Notes: generated by a model from the sequence alone, not told the origin. A DNA stretch of 57,345 nucleotides from an uncultured Prevotella sp. (GCA_905234815.1 CAJOIX010000016.1:45503-102847), one strand, 5' to 3'; shown: positions 15,987-27,527, counted from the stretch's first letter. A program made the numbers and translations.

Positions 15987-17110
15987 CGCCGTTGAGATAA
16001 TTGATTGACAATGGCAGTTTTCCATTGATGGAAGTCTCCCTGAATGATGTGGTTACGTGCATCAGTCACCAATCTGAGATAGAACGCCAGATTATGAATC
16101 GAGGCTATTTGCATGGCCAGCAGTTCGCCGGCCTTGAACAGATGGTGCAGATAGGCTTTTGTGTATATTTGGTCCACGTAGCAACCTGTGGGGTCGATGG
16201 GAGTAAAATCGTGTTCCCATTTCTTGTTTCTCATATTCATGGTACCCTCATAGGTGAAGAGCATGGCATTGCGGCCGTTGCGAGTAGGCATAACGCAGTC
16301 GAACATATCCACACCTCGGTCAATGGCTTCGAGAATGTTTTGCGGCGTGCCGACTCCCATGAGATAGCGGGGGCGGGTAGGGGGCAGGATCTCGTTCACC
16401 ACTTCTATCATCTCGTACATCACCTCGGTAGGTTCTCCCACGGCCAGTCCGCCAATGGCATTACCTTCTACATCAAGGTCGGCAATGCGTTTGGCAGCCT
16501 CTTGCCGAAGGTCTTTATAGGTGCAGCCTTGCACGATTGGGAAGAGCGTCTGCGAATGATCATAGCGCGGTTGCGTCTGCTTGAAATGCTTGATGCAGCG
16601 CTCCAGCCAGCGCTCGGTGAGCTGCAAACTTTTCTTGGCATATTCGTATGAGCTCTGTCCTGGCGGACATTCGTCGAAGGCCATCATGATATCGGCACCG
16701 ATAGAGCGTTGGGTCTCCATTACGTTTTCGGGCGTGAAGAAATGTTTCGAGCCGTCAATGTGTGAGCGGAATTCGCAGCCCTCATCGGTCAGTTTGCGAA
16801 TACCGGTCAGCGAAAACACCTGAAAGCCGCCGCTGTCGGTCAGTATTGGCCGGTCCCAGCCTATGAACTTGTGCAGTCCGCCAGCGCGTTCCAGTGTGTC
16901 AAGCCCCGGACGGAGATACAGATGGTAGGTGTTGCCGAGAATGATTTGCGCCTGCACCTGTTCGATTAGTTCCTTGAAGTGCACTCCCTTCACGCTGCCG
17001 CAGGTGCCCACTGGCATAAAGATGGGCGTGAGTATCTGTCCGTGGTCGGTTATGATAATTCCGGCGCGGGCATTGGAGTCGGTATTGGTGTGAGTTACTT
17101 GGTATTTCAT
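15983..17110 (-). CDS. tgt: Queuine tRNA-ribosyltransferase (TGT), degenerate zinc site
   Basis: The 375-residue enzyme exchanges guanine-34 of GUN-anticodon tRNAs for preQ1 on the queuosine pathway. The fold signatures are intact: general base D92 in ILTDSGGFQVFSL, nucleophile D271 in FDCVMPTRNGRN, and the substrate loop GGLAVGE. The C-terminal zinc site is unusual. Bacterial TGT normally has C-x-C-x2-C and a distant His, but the equivalent stretch is DPTGCYVDQIY. Aligned on C310, the first Cys becomes T308 and the third D313; H339 is kept. It lies between lon and lptG, with 4-bp ATGA overlaps on both sides. Function as TGT is likely, but metal binding is doubtful. Confidence 0.93.
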   Translation of the reverse strand: MKYQVTHTNTDSNARAGIIITDHGQILTPIFMPVGTCGSVKGVHFKELIEQVQAQIILGNTYHLYLRPGLDTLERAGGLHKFIGWDRPILTDSGGFQVFSLTGIRKLTDEGCEFRSHIDGSKHFFTPENVMETQRSIGADIMMAFDECPPGQSSYEYAKKSLQLTERWLERCIKHFKQTQPRYDHSQTLFPIVQGCTYKDLRQEAAKRIADLDVEGNAIGGLAVGEPTEVMYEMIEVVNEILPPTRPRYLMGVGTPQNILEAIDRGVDMFDCVMPTRNGRNAMLFTYEGTMNMRNKKWEHDFTPIDPTGCYVDQIYTKAYLHHLFKAGELLAMQIASIHNLAFYLRLVTDARNHIIQGDFHQWKTAIVNQLSQRR

Positions 17111-19617
17111 TTCTTCTCGTCGCCTTTCACATCAAAGTGTACGGGATTGGCCACCAGTTCGTCGGTCAGCGCAATCTGCCATACTTCTGCCACATTCTCC
17201 ACATAGTGGAAAGTAAGGCCCTTCAGATAGACCTCATTGATGTCTTCCACATCTTTCTTATTCTCGCGACACATGATGATATCTGTAATACCAGCCCGCT
17301 TTGCGGCCAGGATTTTTTCCTTGATACCGCCCACAGGAAGCACCTTTCCACGCAGCGTTATCTCGCCAGTCATAGCAGTGTTTTTCCGCACTTTGCGCTG
17401 TGTGAGCGCCGAAGCAATGGAGGTGGCAATGGTGATACCAGCCGAGGGGCCATCCTTAGGTGTGGCTCCTTCGGGCACGTGGATATGAATGTTCCATTCG
17501 TCAAAGATGCGTGCGTCGATCTTGAGCAGCTCGGCATGGGCCTTGACAAATTCCAGTGCGATGATGGCACTCTCTTTCATCACATCGCCGAGGTTGCCCG
17601 TGAGTGTGAGTTTGGCTTGCTTGGAGCGACTGAGCGATGTTTCTATGAAGAGAATCTCGCCGCCAACACTGGTCCATGCCAGTCCGGTCACCACGCCGGC
17701 ATAGTCGTTGCCTTGATAAATGTCGCGGTAGAAAGGCGGCTTCCCGAGCAGATCGTTCAGATCCTTTGGCTGAATCTGTATGAAGGGCAGCTGGCCGTCG
17801 CGTGCCTTGATGAAGGCCAGTTTGCGCATGGCTTTGTTGATTTGCTTCTCCAGCTGGCGCACACCGCTCTCGCGGGTGTATTGTTCAATGATTCGCTCCA
17901 GCGTCTGCTTGGGAAATTTCGGCTTTTCTTTCTGTGTGTCGAAACCCGTATTTTTGATTTCGCGTGGCACCAAGTGTCGCTTCGCTATTTCCACTTTCTC
18001 CTCGGTGATGTATCCGCTCACCTCAATTATTTCCATGCGGTCGAGCAGTGGGCGCGGAATGGTGCCCAGATCGTTGGCCGTAGCAATGAACAGCACTTTT
18101 GAGAGATCGAAGTCAACATCGAGATAGTTGTCGTGGAAGGCGTTGTTCTGCTCTGGGTCGAGCACTTCGAGTAGCGCCGACGCCGGGTCGCCGTTGATGG
18201 TGTGCTGGGTCACTTTGTCTATTTCGTCCAGCACAAACACGGGATTGGCCGTGCCGGCTTTCTGTATGTTCTTGATGATTCGGCCCGGCATGGCACCAAC
18301 GTAGGTGCGGCGGTGTCCGCGTATTTCTGATTCGTCGTGCAGTCCGCCGAGCGACACGCGTACATACTTTCTGTTCATCGACTCGGCAATGCTTTTGCAG
18401 AGCGAGGTCTTGCCCACGCCCGGAGGACCATACAGACAGATGATGGGCGACTTCAGGTCGCCGCGTTGCTTTAGCACGGCCAAGTGTTCGAGTATGCGCT
18501 CTTTCACTTTTTCCATGCCGTAGTGGTCGCGTTCCAGAATATCCTTGGCGTGAGCAATGTTCAGGTCGTCTTCGGTATATTCGTTCCAAGGGAGCGACAC
18601 GAATGTTTGCAGATAGGTGAGCTGCACGCTGAAGTCGGGACTCTGCGGATGGAGATTGTCGAGTTTGTTGAGTTCGCGCATGAATACATCCTCAATCTCT
18701 TTCGACCATTTCTTGTCCTTGGCTTTTTCCAGCAGCTCGGCCTTTTCCTGCGAGTCGGCATTGGTGCCCAGTTCTTCCTTGATATTCTTGAGCTGCTGCA
18801 TGAGGAAATACTCCTTCTGCTGTTCGTCCAGTTCTTCGCGGGTGCGGTTTTGAATGTCTTGTTTCAGCTCGTTCAGCTGAATCTCCTTGTTCAGATATTT
18901 TAGCAGAAGCAGTCCGCGCTCAAAGAATTCGGCGGCCTTAATCAGTTCCATCTTGTCCTTGGTGTCGAACGGCAGATTAGTACAGAGATAGTTGATCAAT
19001 ATATAGTCGCTGTGAATGTTCTGCAGTGCAAATTCGGCCTCGTTGGGAATATCATCGCTCAGATGAATATAGTTCACCGTGGCCGAGCGGATTTCGTTCA
19101 CGAGTGTGGCAAACTCCTTATTGTCGTCTTCGAGTTTGTAATGGTCGTAGAAGTCGAGCTGCTTGGTGCAAGCGCTGATAAACCCGTCCTTCGCGGTGGT
19201 GACAAATGGTCCCAGCGCGCAGCGGCCTAATGCCTGAATCACGATGGTCTGCATATTGTCGTTGCTGGGAATATCGAGTATTCTCACCAGCCGTGCATAT
19301 ACACCAATGGGGCAGAGGTCTTCCTCGGTTGGGGCATCAATCTCTGGCTTCACCTGGCAGAATACGGCGAAGATGGTATCCGGATTTTTCTTGATGTGTT
19401 CAATCAGGTTGTTGCTAATGCGGCGCCCGATGAGTATGGTGGCCAGCACACCCGGGAAAATCATCTGGTTGCGGGTGGCCAGAACGGGCACAGACATATA
19501 GTCGCCGTCATTCAGTTTGATGAGCGGTTCGTGGGCTCCGTCGGTGAGCAGCTGCTTGATGTCGCCTTCGTAGTCGGCAATCATCTGAATACTGGTATTT
19601 GTATTTTTCTTACTCAT
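17107..19617 (-). CDS. lon: ATP-dependent Lon protease
   Basis: The 836-residue LonA-type protease has a LON substrate-binding N-domain (about 40-240; [20 protein letters not shown]), a coiled-coil region (about 240-350) and an AAA+ domain with Walker A GPPGVGKT (397-404) and Walker B VFVLDEID. The C-terminal serine protease domain has the catalytic dyad S725 (PKDGPSAGI) and K768 (VGGIKEKIL), with the usual 43-residue spacing. Lon degrades misfolded and regulatory proteins in the cytoplasm. It is the first gene of the lon-tgt-lptG unit and has a -7 element 32 bp upstream of its start. A long open frame on the opposite strand inside it is a composition artefact. Confidence 0.97.
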   Translation of the reverse strand: MSKKNTNTSIQMIADYEGDIKQLLTDGAHEPLIKLNDGDYMSVPVLATRNQMIFPGVLATILIGRRISNNLIEHIKKNPDTIFAVFCQVKPEIDAPTEEDLCPIGVYARLVRILDIPSNDNMQTIVIQALGRCALGPFVTTAKDGFISACTKQLDFYDHYKLEDDNKEFATLVNEIRSATVNYIHLSDDIPNEAEFALQNIHSDYILINYLCTNLPFDTKDKMELIKAAEFFERGLLLLKYLNKEIQLNELKQDIQNRTREELDEQQKEYFLMQQLKNIKEELGTNADSQEKAELLEKAKDKKWSKEIEDVFMRELNKLDNLHPQSPDFSVQLTYLQTFVSLPWNEYTEDDLNIAHAKDILERDHYGMEKVKERILEHLAVLKQRGDLKSPIICLYGPPGVGKTSLCKSIAESMNRKYVRVSLGGLHDESEIRGHRRTYVGAMPGRIIKNIQKAGTANPVFVLDEIDKVTQHTINGDPASALLEVLDPEQNNAFHDNYLDVDFDLSKVLFIATANDLGTIPRPLLDRMEIIEVSGYITEEKVEIAKRHLVPREIKNTGFDTQKEKPKFPKQTLERIIEQYTRESGVRQLEKQINKAMRKLAFIKARDGQLPFIQIQPKDLNDLLGKPPFYRDIYQGNDYAGVVTGLAWTSVGGEILFIETSLSRSKQAKLTLTGNLGDVMKESAIIALEFVKAHAELLKIDARIFDEWNIHIHVPEGATPKDGPSAGITIATSIASALTQRKVRKNTAMTGEITLRGKVLPVGGIKEKILAAKRAGITDIIMCRENKKDVEDINEVYLKGLTFHYVENVAEVWQIALTDELVANPVHFDVKGDEKK

Positions 19618-19648
19618 ATTTTTTGTGTAGATATTTTCATTTGAAATG

Positions 19649-19656
19649 CAAAGGTA
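19649..19656 (-). promoter_or_regulatory. lon: -7 promoter element of lon
   Basis: Read on the minus strand this is TACCTTTG, a match to the Bacteroidota -7 consensus TAnnTTTG, 31 bp before the lon start. I see no convincing -33 TTTG at the right distance. Confidence 0.5.
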
Positions 19657-19793
19657 TGTATTTTTTTACGAATAATCCGCTACGCGTACATTATTTATTT
19701 GTATTCGCCCGTTTTAACTTACTGAAACTCGCTGTCTTACAACGAAATTTTCTTTTCAAAGAAAAAACAGGATGCAAAATTACAACTTTTGAG

Positions 19794-19801
19794 TATCTTT
19801 G
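19794..19801 (+). promoter_or_regulatory. -7 promoter element of trmN6 (leaderless arrangement)
   Basis: TATCTTTG is a perfect -7 element. It ends only 5 bp before the trmN6 start codon at 19807, so the predicted transcript begins at or within a few bases of the ATG. Confidence 0.65.
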
Positions 19802-19806
19802 CAGGG

Positions 19807-20505
19807 ATGTTCAAGTTCAAGCACTTCACAATCGACGATTCGCACTGTGCGCATAAGGTTGGCACCGACGGCGTGCTGCTGGGGGCGTGGGCCGCTGGCG
19901 GCAACCGCGTGCTGGACATTGGCACAGGGTCGGGGTTGATAGCTCTGATGATGGCTCAGCGCTTCGCTGAGGCGCAGGTGGAAGGATTGGAAATGGACGA
20001 CGCGAGTGCGCGGCAGGCTGCTGAAAATTTTGCGTGCAGCCCTTATGCAGCGCGCATGGTGGTGCGGCACGGCAGGTTGCAGGATTTTGTCTGTCCGGCA
20101 GAGCATTACGACGCCATTGTGTGCAACCCGCCGTTCTTTGTCCGTTCGCTGCGCAATCCTGACGAACGGAAAGCACATGCGCGCCACGAAGATTCGCTGC
20201 CCTTTGAGGTGCTGTTCGAATCTGCCAGCCGCTGGCTCAGGAGCGAGGGAGAATTGTCGGTTATAGTTCCCCGCGAAATACTTGAAGATATTGTACATAA
20301 GGCAAAGACTTTCAATTTATTGCCTACACGGTTGACGCTTGTCAAGACTACGCCGCACAAACAACCCAAACGGGCTCTTGTGGCCTTCAGAAAAGACGAC
20401 GAAGGCCGAGATTTTTCCACCGAAAAAAACGAGCAGATTCTGACCCTCGACGGACAAAAACGCTCGGAATGGTATGCAGAATTGACTCGCGATTTTTACC
20501 TCTGA
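19807..20505 (+). CDS. trmN6: tRNA1(Val) (adenine(37)-N6)-methyltransferase
   Basis: The protein of 232 residues has a class I SAM methyltransferase fold. It opens FKFKHFTIDDSHCAHKVGTDGVLLGAW, the block that distinguishes TrmN6 (YfiC). The SAM-binding motif I is VLDIGTGSGLIALMMAQ, and the amino-methyltransferase motif IV is VCNPPFF (NPPF), which is used for N6-adenine methylation. TrmN6 methylates A37 of tRNA-Val. I place the start at ATG 19807, right before the conserved block; an in-frame codon at 19789 lies inside the promoter. The gene is divergent from lon and is followed by repeat element copy 2. Confidence 0.85.
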   Translation: MFKFKHFTIDDSHCAHKVGTDGVLLGAWAAGGNRVLDIGTGSGLIALMMAQRFAEAQVEGLEMDDASARQAAENFACSPYAARMVVRHGRLQDFVCPAEHYDAIVCNPPFFVRSLRNPDERKAHARHEDSLPFEVLFESASRWLRSEGELSVIVPREILEDIVHKAKTFNLLPTRLTLVKTTPHKQPKRALVAFRKDDEGRDFSTEKNEQILTLDGQKRSEWYAELTRDFYL

Positions 20506-20555
20506 AAATCGTACGAAAATCCCGCTGTTTTGCAACCTCGCAACCACTCAATTTT

Positions 20556-20637
20556 AAAAGCTATCCTTTTGCCCTCCAAAAGCATAGGTTTTGCCGCCCG
20601 AAAGCATAGCTTTTGGACGTTAAAAGCATAGCTTTTG
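20556..20637 (+). repeat. 82-bp four-unit phased near-palindrome element, copy 2
   Basis: Units start at 20556, 20578, 20600 and 20622, again an exact 22-bp period, with spacers ccctcc, ccgccc and gacgtt. The cores are CTATC, CATAG, CATAG and CATAG; unit 2 has one change in its right arm (GTTTTG). Every unit ends in TTTTG. The element starts 50 bp after the trmN6 stop and ends about 90 bp before the pyrG -7 element. It has the same orientation and length as copies 1 and 3. Confidence 0.9.
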
Positions 20638-20729
20638 AAAAAGGTTTTCTATGCGGCTCATAATCAGAGAGTTAGAAATGGGGTTGAAAAAATCTGAAAA
20701 CTTTGCTTTCGTACCTTATTTATTTTATA

Positions 20730-20737
20730 TATTTTTG
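20730..20737 (+). promoter_or_regulatory. pyrG: -7 promoter element of pyrG
   Basis: TATTTTTG matches the Bacteroidota -7 consensus and lies 21 bp before the pyrG ATG at 20759. The -33 element is not clear. Confidence 0.5.
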
Positions 20738-20758
20738 CGCCTCAAAGAAGTGCAGAAT

Positions 20759-22346
<1,588 letters not shown>

Positions 22347-22364
22347 CAGAGGCCCACGCCTGAC

Positions 22365-22415
22365 CTCCCCATCAAGGGGAAGAATACTCCCTCTCTTGAG
22401 AAGAGGGTCGGGGAA
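22365..22415. repeat. GC-rich double hairpin between pyrG and yidC
   Basis: Two small hairpins are visible: TCCCC-atcaa-GGGGA (22366-22380) and CCCTCT-N7-AGAGGG (22389-22407), followed by tcgggg. No T run follows, so this is not a standard terminator. The C-rich/G-rich block looks like a remnant of the short interspersed repeats common in intergenic DNA, but I have no second clear copy in the window. Confidence 0.4.
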
Positions 22416-22464
22416 AAACTTAATTTTTAAATTCTTACATTCTTAAATACTTACATTTCATTTC

Positions 22465-24369
22465 ATGGATAAGAACACCATCACAGGATTTGCACTAATT
22501 GCACTGATACTCATTGGTTACAGCATCTGGACTCGTCCCTCTGCCGAAGAGCAGCGAGCCCAATTCGTTCAAGACTCCCTGCAACAAGTGGCCCGCAAGA
22601 AAGCAGGACAAGCAGCTGCCGTGAAGCAGCAAGAGACCGCAACGAAGAAGCAGGAATTGGCACTGGCCGACTCATCGACGCTCTTCTTCTCGGCCCTGCA
22701 AGGAAGCGAAGAGCGCGTTGTACTCAAGAACGACTTCGTAGAACTGACGCTCAACTCCAAGGGCGCCACGGTCGAAAAAGCAGTGATCAAGAACTTTGAG
22801 GACAAGGACGACAAGCCGCATGTTACCCTCTTTGATGCGAAGAGCCAGTCGCTGAACTATACGCTCGTGGCCAAGGAAGAGAATATCGACATCAACCAAC
22901 TCTACTTCCAGCCCACTGAGGTGAGCGACTCAACGGTCAACTTCGTAGCACAGCAGGCCGACGGCAAACAGATTGCCTTGCGCTATTGGCTCGGCGAAGA
23001 CTATCTGCTCCATATGCAGCTCTCGGCCGAAGGCATGAGCGGACTGTTCTCGCCCAACAACTCGATGGTTGAGATTGACTGGAAAGAGCGCTGTCGCCAA
23101 CAGGAAAAAGGTTTTTCCTTTGAGAATAGATATGCCACACTCACTTGGCACAACGCTGACGGCGGCACTGACTATCTGAACGAAACCAGCGAGAAGATTG
23201 ACGAACCCATCGAGGAACAGACGGACTGGGTCGCCTTCAAGAATCAGTTCTTCTCGGCTGTGATGATTGCAAAAAACAATTTTGAAGCCAATGCACTAGC
23301 TACTTCCATTCCGCAGAAGAAAGGTAGCGGATACCTGAAACAGTATGAGGCAAAGCTGCGCACACCGCTGACACGTACAGGTAAAGACCTGACGGCCGAC
23401 TTTGAATTCTACTACGGCCCCAACGACTTCCGCCTGTTGCAGCGCGTGGAGAAACAGTCAACCTTCGGCAAGGAACTCCAACTGGAACGACTCGTGTGGC
23501 TGGGCTGGCCGCTGTTCAGAATCATCAACCGCTGGTTCACGCTCTATGTGTTCGACGGACTGACCTACCTCGGATTCGGAATGGGTATCGTGCTGATTCT
23601 GATCACCTTGCTGCTCAAGGTGATTACCTTCCCGCTGGTGAAGAAATCGTATATGAGTTCTGCCAAGATGCGCGTGTTGAAACCAAAACTCGATGCGGCC
23701 ACCGCTCAATACAACAAGCCCGAGGACCAGATGCAGAAGCAGCAGGCCATGATGCAGGAATATGCCAAGTACGGCGTTTCGCCATTGAGCGGCTGTCTGC
23801 CCATGCTGATACAGGCACCCATCTGGATTGCCATGTTCAACTTCGTGCCTAACGCCATTCAGCTGCGCCGCGAGAGTTTCCTCTGGATTGACGACCTGAG
23901 CACCTACGACCCAATCATTGAATGGGGAACGAACCTCTGGCTCATTGGCGACCACCTTTCGCTCACCTGTATTCTATTCTGTCTGAGCAACTTGCTCTAT
24001 TCGATGATGACCATGCGCCAGCAGCGCGACCAGATGGTTGACCAGCAGGCTGAGCAAATGAAGATGATGCAATGGATGATGATACTCATGCCGCTGATGT
24101 TCTTCTTCGTATTCAACGACTACTCGTCAGGTCTGAACTTCTACTATTTCATCTCGCTCTTCTTCTCGGCTGCCATCATGTGGACCCTGCGCAAGACCAC
24201 CAACGACGAAAAACTGCTGGCACAGCTGGAGAAGAAATACGAAGAGAACAAGAATAATCCTAAGAAACTCACCGGTTTGGCTGCCCGCCTGCAAGCCATG
24301 CAGGAACAGCAACAAGAGATGCAGCGTCGCCGCGAAGAACTGGAAAGAAAGAAAGGAAACCGCTCATGA
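22465..24369 (+). CDS. yidC: Membrane protein insertase YidC
   Basis: The 634-residue protein has an N-terminal transmembrane anchor (TITGFALIALILIGYSIWT), a large periplasmic P1 domain (about 60-340) and the conserved C-terminal insertase core. The core contains TYLGFGMGIVLILITLLLKVITFPLVKKSY, SPLSGCLPMLIQAPIWIAMFNFVPN, and helices at about 490-505 and 530-570. A basic, Gln/Arg-rich C-terminal tail follows. YidC inserts and folds inner-membrane proteins, with or without SecYEG. The tail's charge is typical of Bacteroidota homologues and may aid ribosome binding. It lies between pyrG and an S9 peptidase gene, which it overlaps by 4 bp. Confidence 0.96.
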   Translation: MDKNTITGFALIALILIGYSIWTRPSAEEQRAQFVQDSLQQVARKKAGQAAAVKQQETATKKQELALADSSTLFFSALQGSEERVVLKNDFVELTLNSKGATVEKAVIKNFEDKDDKPHVTLFDAKSQSLNYTLVAKEENIDINQLYFQPTEVSDSTVNFVAQQADGKQIALRYWLGEDYLLHMQLSAEGMSGLFSPNNSMVEIDWKERCRQQEKGFSFENRYATLTWHNADGGTDYLNETSEKIDEPIEEQTDWVAFKNQFFSAVMIAKNNFEANALATSIPQKKGSGYLKQYEAKLRTPLTRTGKDLTADFEFYYGPNDFRLLQRVEKQSTFGKELQLERLVWLGWPLFRIINRWFTLYVFDGLTYLGFGMGIVLILITLLLKVITFPLVKKSYMSSAKMRVLKPKLDAATAQYNKPEDQMQKQQAMMQEYAKYGVSPLSGCLPMLIQAPIWIAMFNFVPNAIQLRRESFLWIDDLSTYDPIIEWGTNLWLIGDHLSLTCILFCLSNLLYSMMTMRQQRDQMVDQQAEQMKMMQWMMILMPLMFFFVFNDYSSGLNFYYFISLFFSAAIMWTLRKTTNDEKLLAQLEKKYEENKNNPKKLTGLAARLQAMQEQQQEMQRRREELERKKGNRS

Positions 24370-26540
24370 AACGATTTTTCTATTTAATCACATTATTGAT
24401 GATTTCATTCAACACAATGAACGCCCAGGAAATCATTCAGCGAAACGACATTAAGCTCGACAGTGATACACTCACGCCCGAAGCCCTCTGGGCCATGGGA
24501 CGAATTGGCGGCTACGACGCATCGCCCGACGGACGGTTGATCGTTTACAACGTGGCTTACTACAGCGTAGAACAAAACAAGAGCCACCACGTGCTCTATC
24601 TCTACGATGTGAAGAAGAAACAAACACTCCAACTGACCACTACCGATAAAAACGAGACCGATGCCGTGTTTGTGAGCAGTCACCAGATATGTTTCCTCTC
24701 TGACGGCGAAGTGTGGCGAATGGAAATAGACGGCACACAGCGCGTTCAACTCTCCGAGACGGGTGGGGAAGTGGAAGGTTTCCTGTTTGCTCCAAACTAT
24801 CGGAACGTGATTCTCGTGAAGCGCATCCCCTTCCACGAGAGCATCAAGGAAAATCCATCCGACTTGCCCAAGGCTACCGGCCGACTGGTGACCGACCTAA
24901 TGTACCGCCACTGGGATCACTACGTTGAAACCATACCGCATCCGTTCTTAGCTCCCGTAGCCTCGGACGGCCACATCGGCGCAGCCGAAGATATACTCGA
25001 AGGAATGCCATACGAATGTCCGATGGAACCCTTTGGAGGCATTGAGCAACTGGCGTGGAGCCCCGACTCAAAGTCGATTGCATACACCTGCCGCATGAAG
25101 AAAGGTGTGGAATATGCCATCAGCACCGATTCAGACATCTATCTCTACAGTCTGGAGGCCGAAGAAGGCACCATAGACAAGAACCGGAACCTGTGTAAAG
25201 AGGGCGTGGATATTCCCACATCGGATCCAACCAAGACCCTGAAATATCAGCCTGTGAACCAAATGGAAGGCGATATGAACGTAGGCTATGACACCAACCC
25301 GAAATTCTCGGCCGACGGACGATACGTGGCCTGGCTTTCAATGGCACGTGATGGATATGAAAGCGATCGCAACAGACTGCTCGTGTATGACTTGCAGACC
25401 GGACAGAAAAACTATGTTTCAGAGCAATTCGACTCGAATGTTGATGACTTCTGCTGGTCGGACATCAATTCAGACGAGCTGTACTTTATTGGCGTTTGGC
25501 ATGCTACAGAGAATCTCTATGTGACGAATCTGAAAGGCGAGGTGAGACAATTGACCGATAACTGGGCAGATTTCGGCTCGCTCAAGATGATGCGCAATGG
25601 TAAAAACATCATTGCCGAGCGCCACAGCTACACCGAAAGCGCTGACCTCTACCTGATTAAACCTTCGCTCAAAGAAGGCGACAAAACACAGATTGTGCAA
25701 CTCACTAATGAGAACAAGCACATCTTTGACCAGCTGGCCAAGCCGAAAGTGACGCAACGCTGGGTGAAAACCACCGATGGCGGACAGATGCTCTACTGGG
25801 TAATCTTGCCTCCACACTTCGACGAAGCAAAGAAATATCCGACGCTGCTCTTCTGTGAAGGCGGCCCGCAGAGTCCGGTGTCGCAGTTCTGGTCTTATCG
25901 CTGGAACTTCATGATCATGGCTTCGCAGGGATATGTGGTCGTTGCCCCGAACCGTCACGGGCTGCCCGGATTCGGCTCCGCATGGTGTGAACAGATTAGC
26001 GGCGACTGGACTGGACAGTGCATGGACGATTACCTCACGGCCATTGACGATGCAGCAAAGAACCTGCCCTTCGTTGACAAGGATCGCTTGGCTGCCGTCG
26101 GCGCATCGTTCGGCGGATTCTCCGTCTATTATCTGGCCGGACACCACGATAAGCGCTTCAAGTGCTTCATCGCACACGACGGCGCGTTCAACCTCGAATC
26201 AATGTATACTGATACGGAAGAAGTGTGGTTCTCGAACTGGGAGTACGACGATGCCTATTGGAACAAAGACCAGACGGCCAATGCCAAACGCACCTACGAG
26301 AACTCGCCCCATCGGTTTGTGGACAAATGGGACACACCGATTCTCTGTATCCACGGTGAGAAAGACTACCGCATCAATGCCAATCAAGGAATGGGAGCCT
26401 TCAATGCTGCCCGTCTGCGCGGTATACCAGCCCAGCTGCTGATATTCCCGGACGAGAACCACTGGGTGTTGAAACCCCAGAACGGAATCCTTTGGCAGCG
26501 CACTTATTTCAACTGGCTGAACCAGTGGATAGGGAAATGA
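24366..26540 (+). CDS. Secreted S9 family peptidase (DPP5-like prolyl oligopeptidase)
   Basis: The 724-residue protein starts with ATG in a 4-bp overlap with yidC and has a signal peptide (FFYLITLLMISFNTMNAQ). Residues about 45-440 form a WD40/TolB-like propeller (YDASPDGRLIVY, QLAWSPDSKSIAYT, NPKFSADGRYVAWL). Residues about 460-724 form the alpha/beta hydrolase with catalytic S581 (GASFGGF), D667 (HGEKDYR) and H699 (PDENHW). The layout resembles Porphyromonas DPP5, which removes dipeptides in the periplasm, but specificity is inferred. With the M13 and M49 peptidases here it suggests active peptide use. Confidence 0.88.
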   Translation: MKRFFYLITLLMISFNTMNAQEIIQRNDIKLDSDTLTPEALWAMGRIGGYDASPDGRLIVYNVAYYSVEQNKSHHVLYLYDVKKKQTLQLTTTDKNETDAVFVSSHQICFLSDGEVWRMEIDGTQRVQLSETGGEVEGFLFAPNYRNVILVKRIPFHESIKENPSDLPKATGRLVTDLMYRHWDHYVETIPHPFLAPVASDGHIGAAEDILEGMPYECPMEPFGGIEQLAWSPDSKSIAYTCRMKKGVEYAISTDSDIYLYSLEAEEGTIDKNRNLCKEGVDIPTSDPTKTLKYQPVNQMEGDMNVGYDTNPKFSADGRYVAWLSMARDGYESDRNRLLVYDLQTGQKNYVSEQFDSNVDDFCWSDINSDELYFIGVWHATENLYVTNLKGEVRQLTDNWADFGSLKMMRNGKNIIAERHSYTESADLYLIKPSLKEGDKTQIVQLTNENKHIFDQLAKPKVTQRWVKTTDGGQMLYWVILPPHFDEAKKYPTLLFCEGGPQSPVSQFWSYRWNFMIMASQGYVVVAPNRHGLPGFGSAWCEQISGDWTGQCMDDYLTAIDDAAKNLPFVDKDRLAAVGASFGGFSVYYLAGHHDKRFKCFIAHDGAFNLESMYTDTEEVWFSNWEYDDAYWNKDQTANAKRTYENSPHRFVDKWDTPILCIHGEKDYRINANQGMGAFNAARLRGIPAQLLIFPDENHWVLKPQNGILWQRTYFNWLNQWIGK

Positions 26541-26573
26541 TGACTTCAATAAATTCAGAAGAAAATTTTTGAT

Positions 26574-27527
26574 ATGGGATTTTTCGGATTTTTTAATAAG
26601 AAACAAAACGAAGAGCAACTCGAACAGGGACTGGCCAAGACAAAGCAGAGCGTGTTTGAGAAGATAACACGCGCCGTGGCAGGCAAATCGACCGTTGACG
26701 ACGAAGTGCTCGACAACCTGGAAGAAGTGCTCGTGACAAGCGATGTGGGTGTTGATACGACACTGAAGATTATCCGTCGCATTGAAGAACGCGTAGAGCG
26801 CGACAAATATGTATCGACCAGCGAATTGAACGAAATACTGAAAAGCGAGATTGCAGCGCTGCTCACTGAAAACAATACGCAGGACATGACAAAGTGGGAA
26901 CTGCCCACCGACCATCGCCCATACGTCATCCTGGTGGTGGGTGTGAACGGTGTAGGTAAGACAACCACCATCGGCAAACTTGCCCATCAGTTTAAACAGG
27001 CGGGGCTGAAAGTATATGTCGGTGCTGCCGATACATTCCGTGCCGCTGCCGTGGATCAGTTGTGCATCTGGGGAGAGCGTGTCGGAGTGCCTGTTGTGAA
27101 GCAACAAATGGGTTCTGATCCTGCTTCCGTGGCATTCGACACACTGCAATCGGCCAAGGCCAACAATGCCGATGTGGTGCTGATAGATACGGCTGGTCGC
27201 CTGCATAACAAGGTGGGCCTGATGAACGAGCTGAAGAAGATCAAGGATGTGATGAAGAAAGTGCTTCCTGAGGCACCGGACGAGGTGCTGCTTGTGCTTG
27301 ACGGCTCCACCGGTCAGAATGCTTTTGAACAGGCCAAGCAGTTCTCTGCCGTGACACAAATCACCTCACTGGCCATCACAAAACTCGACGGAACGGCCAA
27401 AGGCGGCGTTGTAATCGGTATCAGCGACCAATTGAAAGTACCCGTAAAATACATCGGAGTGGGAGAGGGCATGGAAGACTTGCAGCTGTTCGACTCGAAA
27501 GCCTTCGTTCAGTCACTCTTCAAATAA
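26574..27527 (+). CDS. ftsY: Signal recognition particle receptor FtsY
   Basis: The 317-residue protein has an N-terminal helical bundle (about 1-100) and an SRP-type GTPase domain with Walker A GVNGVGKTTT, VGAADTFRAAAVDQL, DTAGRLHNK, TKLDGTAKGG and the terminal YIGVGEGMEDLQLFDSKAFV. FtsY is the membrane-associated receptor that docks ribosome-SRP complexes to the translocon. The protein lacks the long acidic N-terminal A domain of E. coli FtsY, as is usual outside Enterobacteria; a short amphipathic start (GFFGFFNKKQ) may serve for membrane contact. The stop overlaps the rimO start by one base (TAATG). Confidence 0.96.
   Translation: MGFFGFFNKKQNEEQLEQGLAKTKQSVFEKITRAVAGKSTVDDEVLDNLEEVLVTSDVGVDTTLKIIRRIEERVERDKYVSTSELNEILKSEIAALLTENNTQDMTKWELPTDHRPYVILVVGVNGVGKTTTIGKLAHQFKQAGLKVYVGAADTFRAAAVDQLCIWGERVGVPVVKQQMGSDPASVAFDTLQSAKANNADVVLIDTAGRLHNKVGLMNELKKIKDVMKKVLPEAPDEVLLVLDGSTGQNAFEQAKQFSAVTQITSLAITKLDGTAKGGVVIGISDQLKVPVKYIGVGEGMEDLQLFDSKAFVQSLFK

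Noticed and set aside
17137..18102. Long open frame (321 codons) on the + strand inside lon
   Set aside because: It is antisense to a gene with intact catalytic motifs, encodes no recognisable domain and fits the codon composition of lon on the other strand.
22365..22415. Terminator after pyrG
   Set aside because: The hairpins are short and no T run follows on either strand.
26199..27359. 386-codon - strand open frame across the S9 peptidase end and ftsY
   Set aside because: It runs opposite two intact conserved genes and their junction, and has no recognisable motif.
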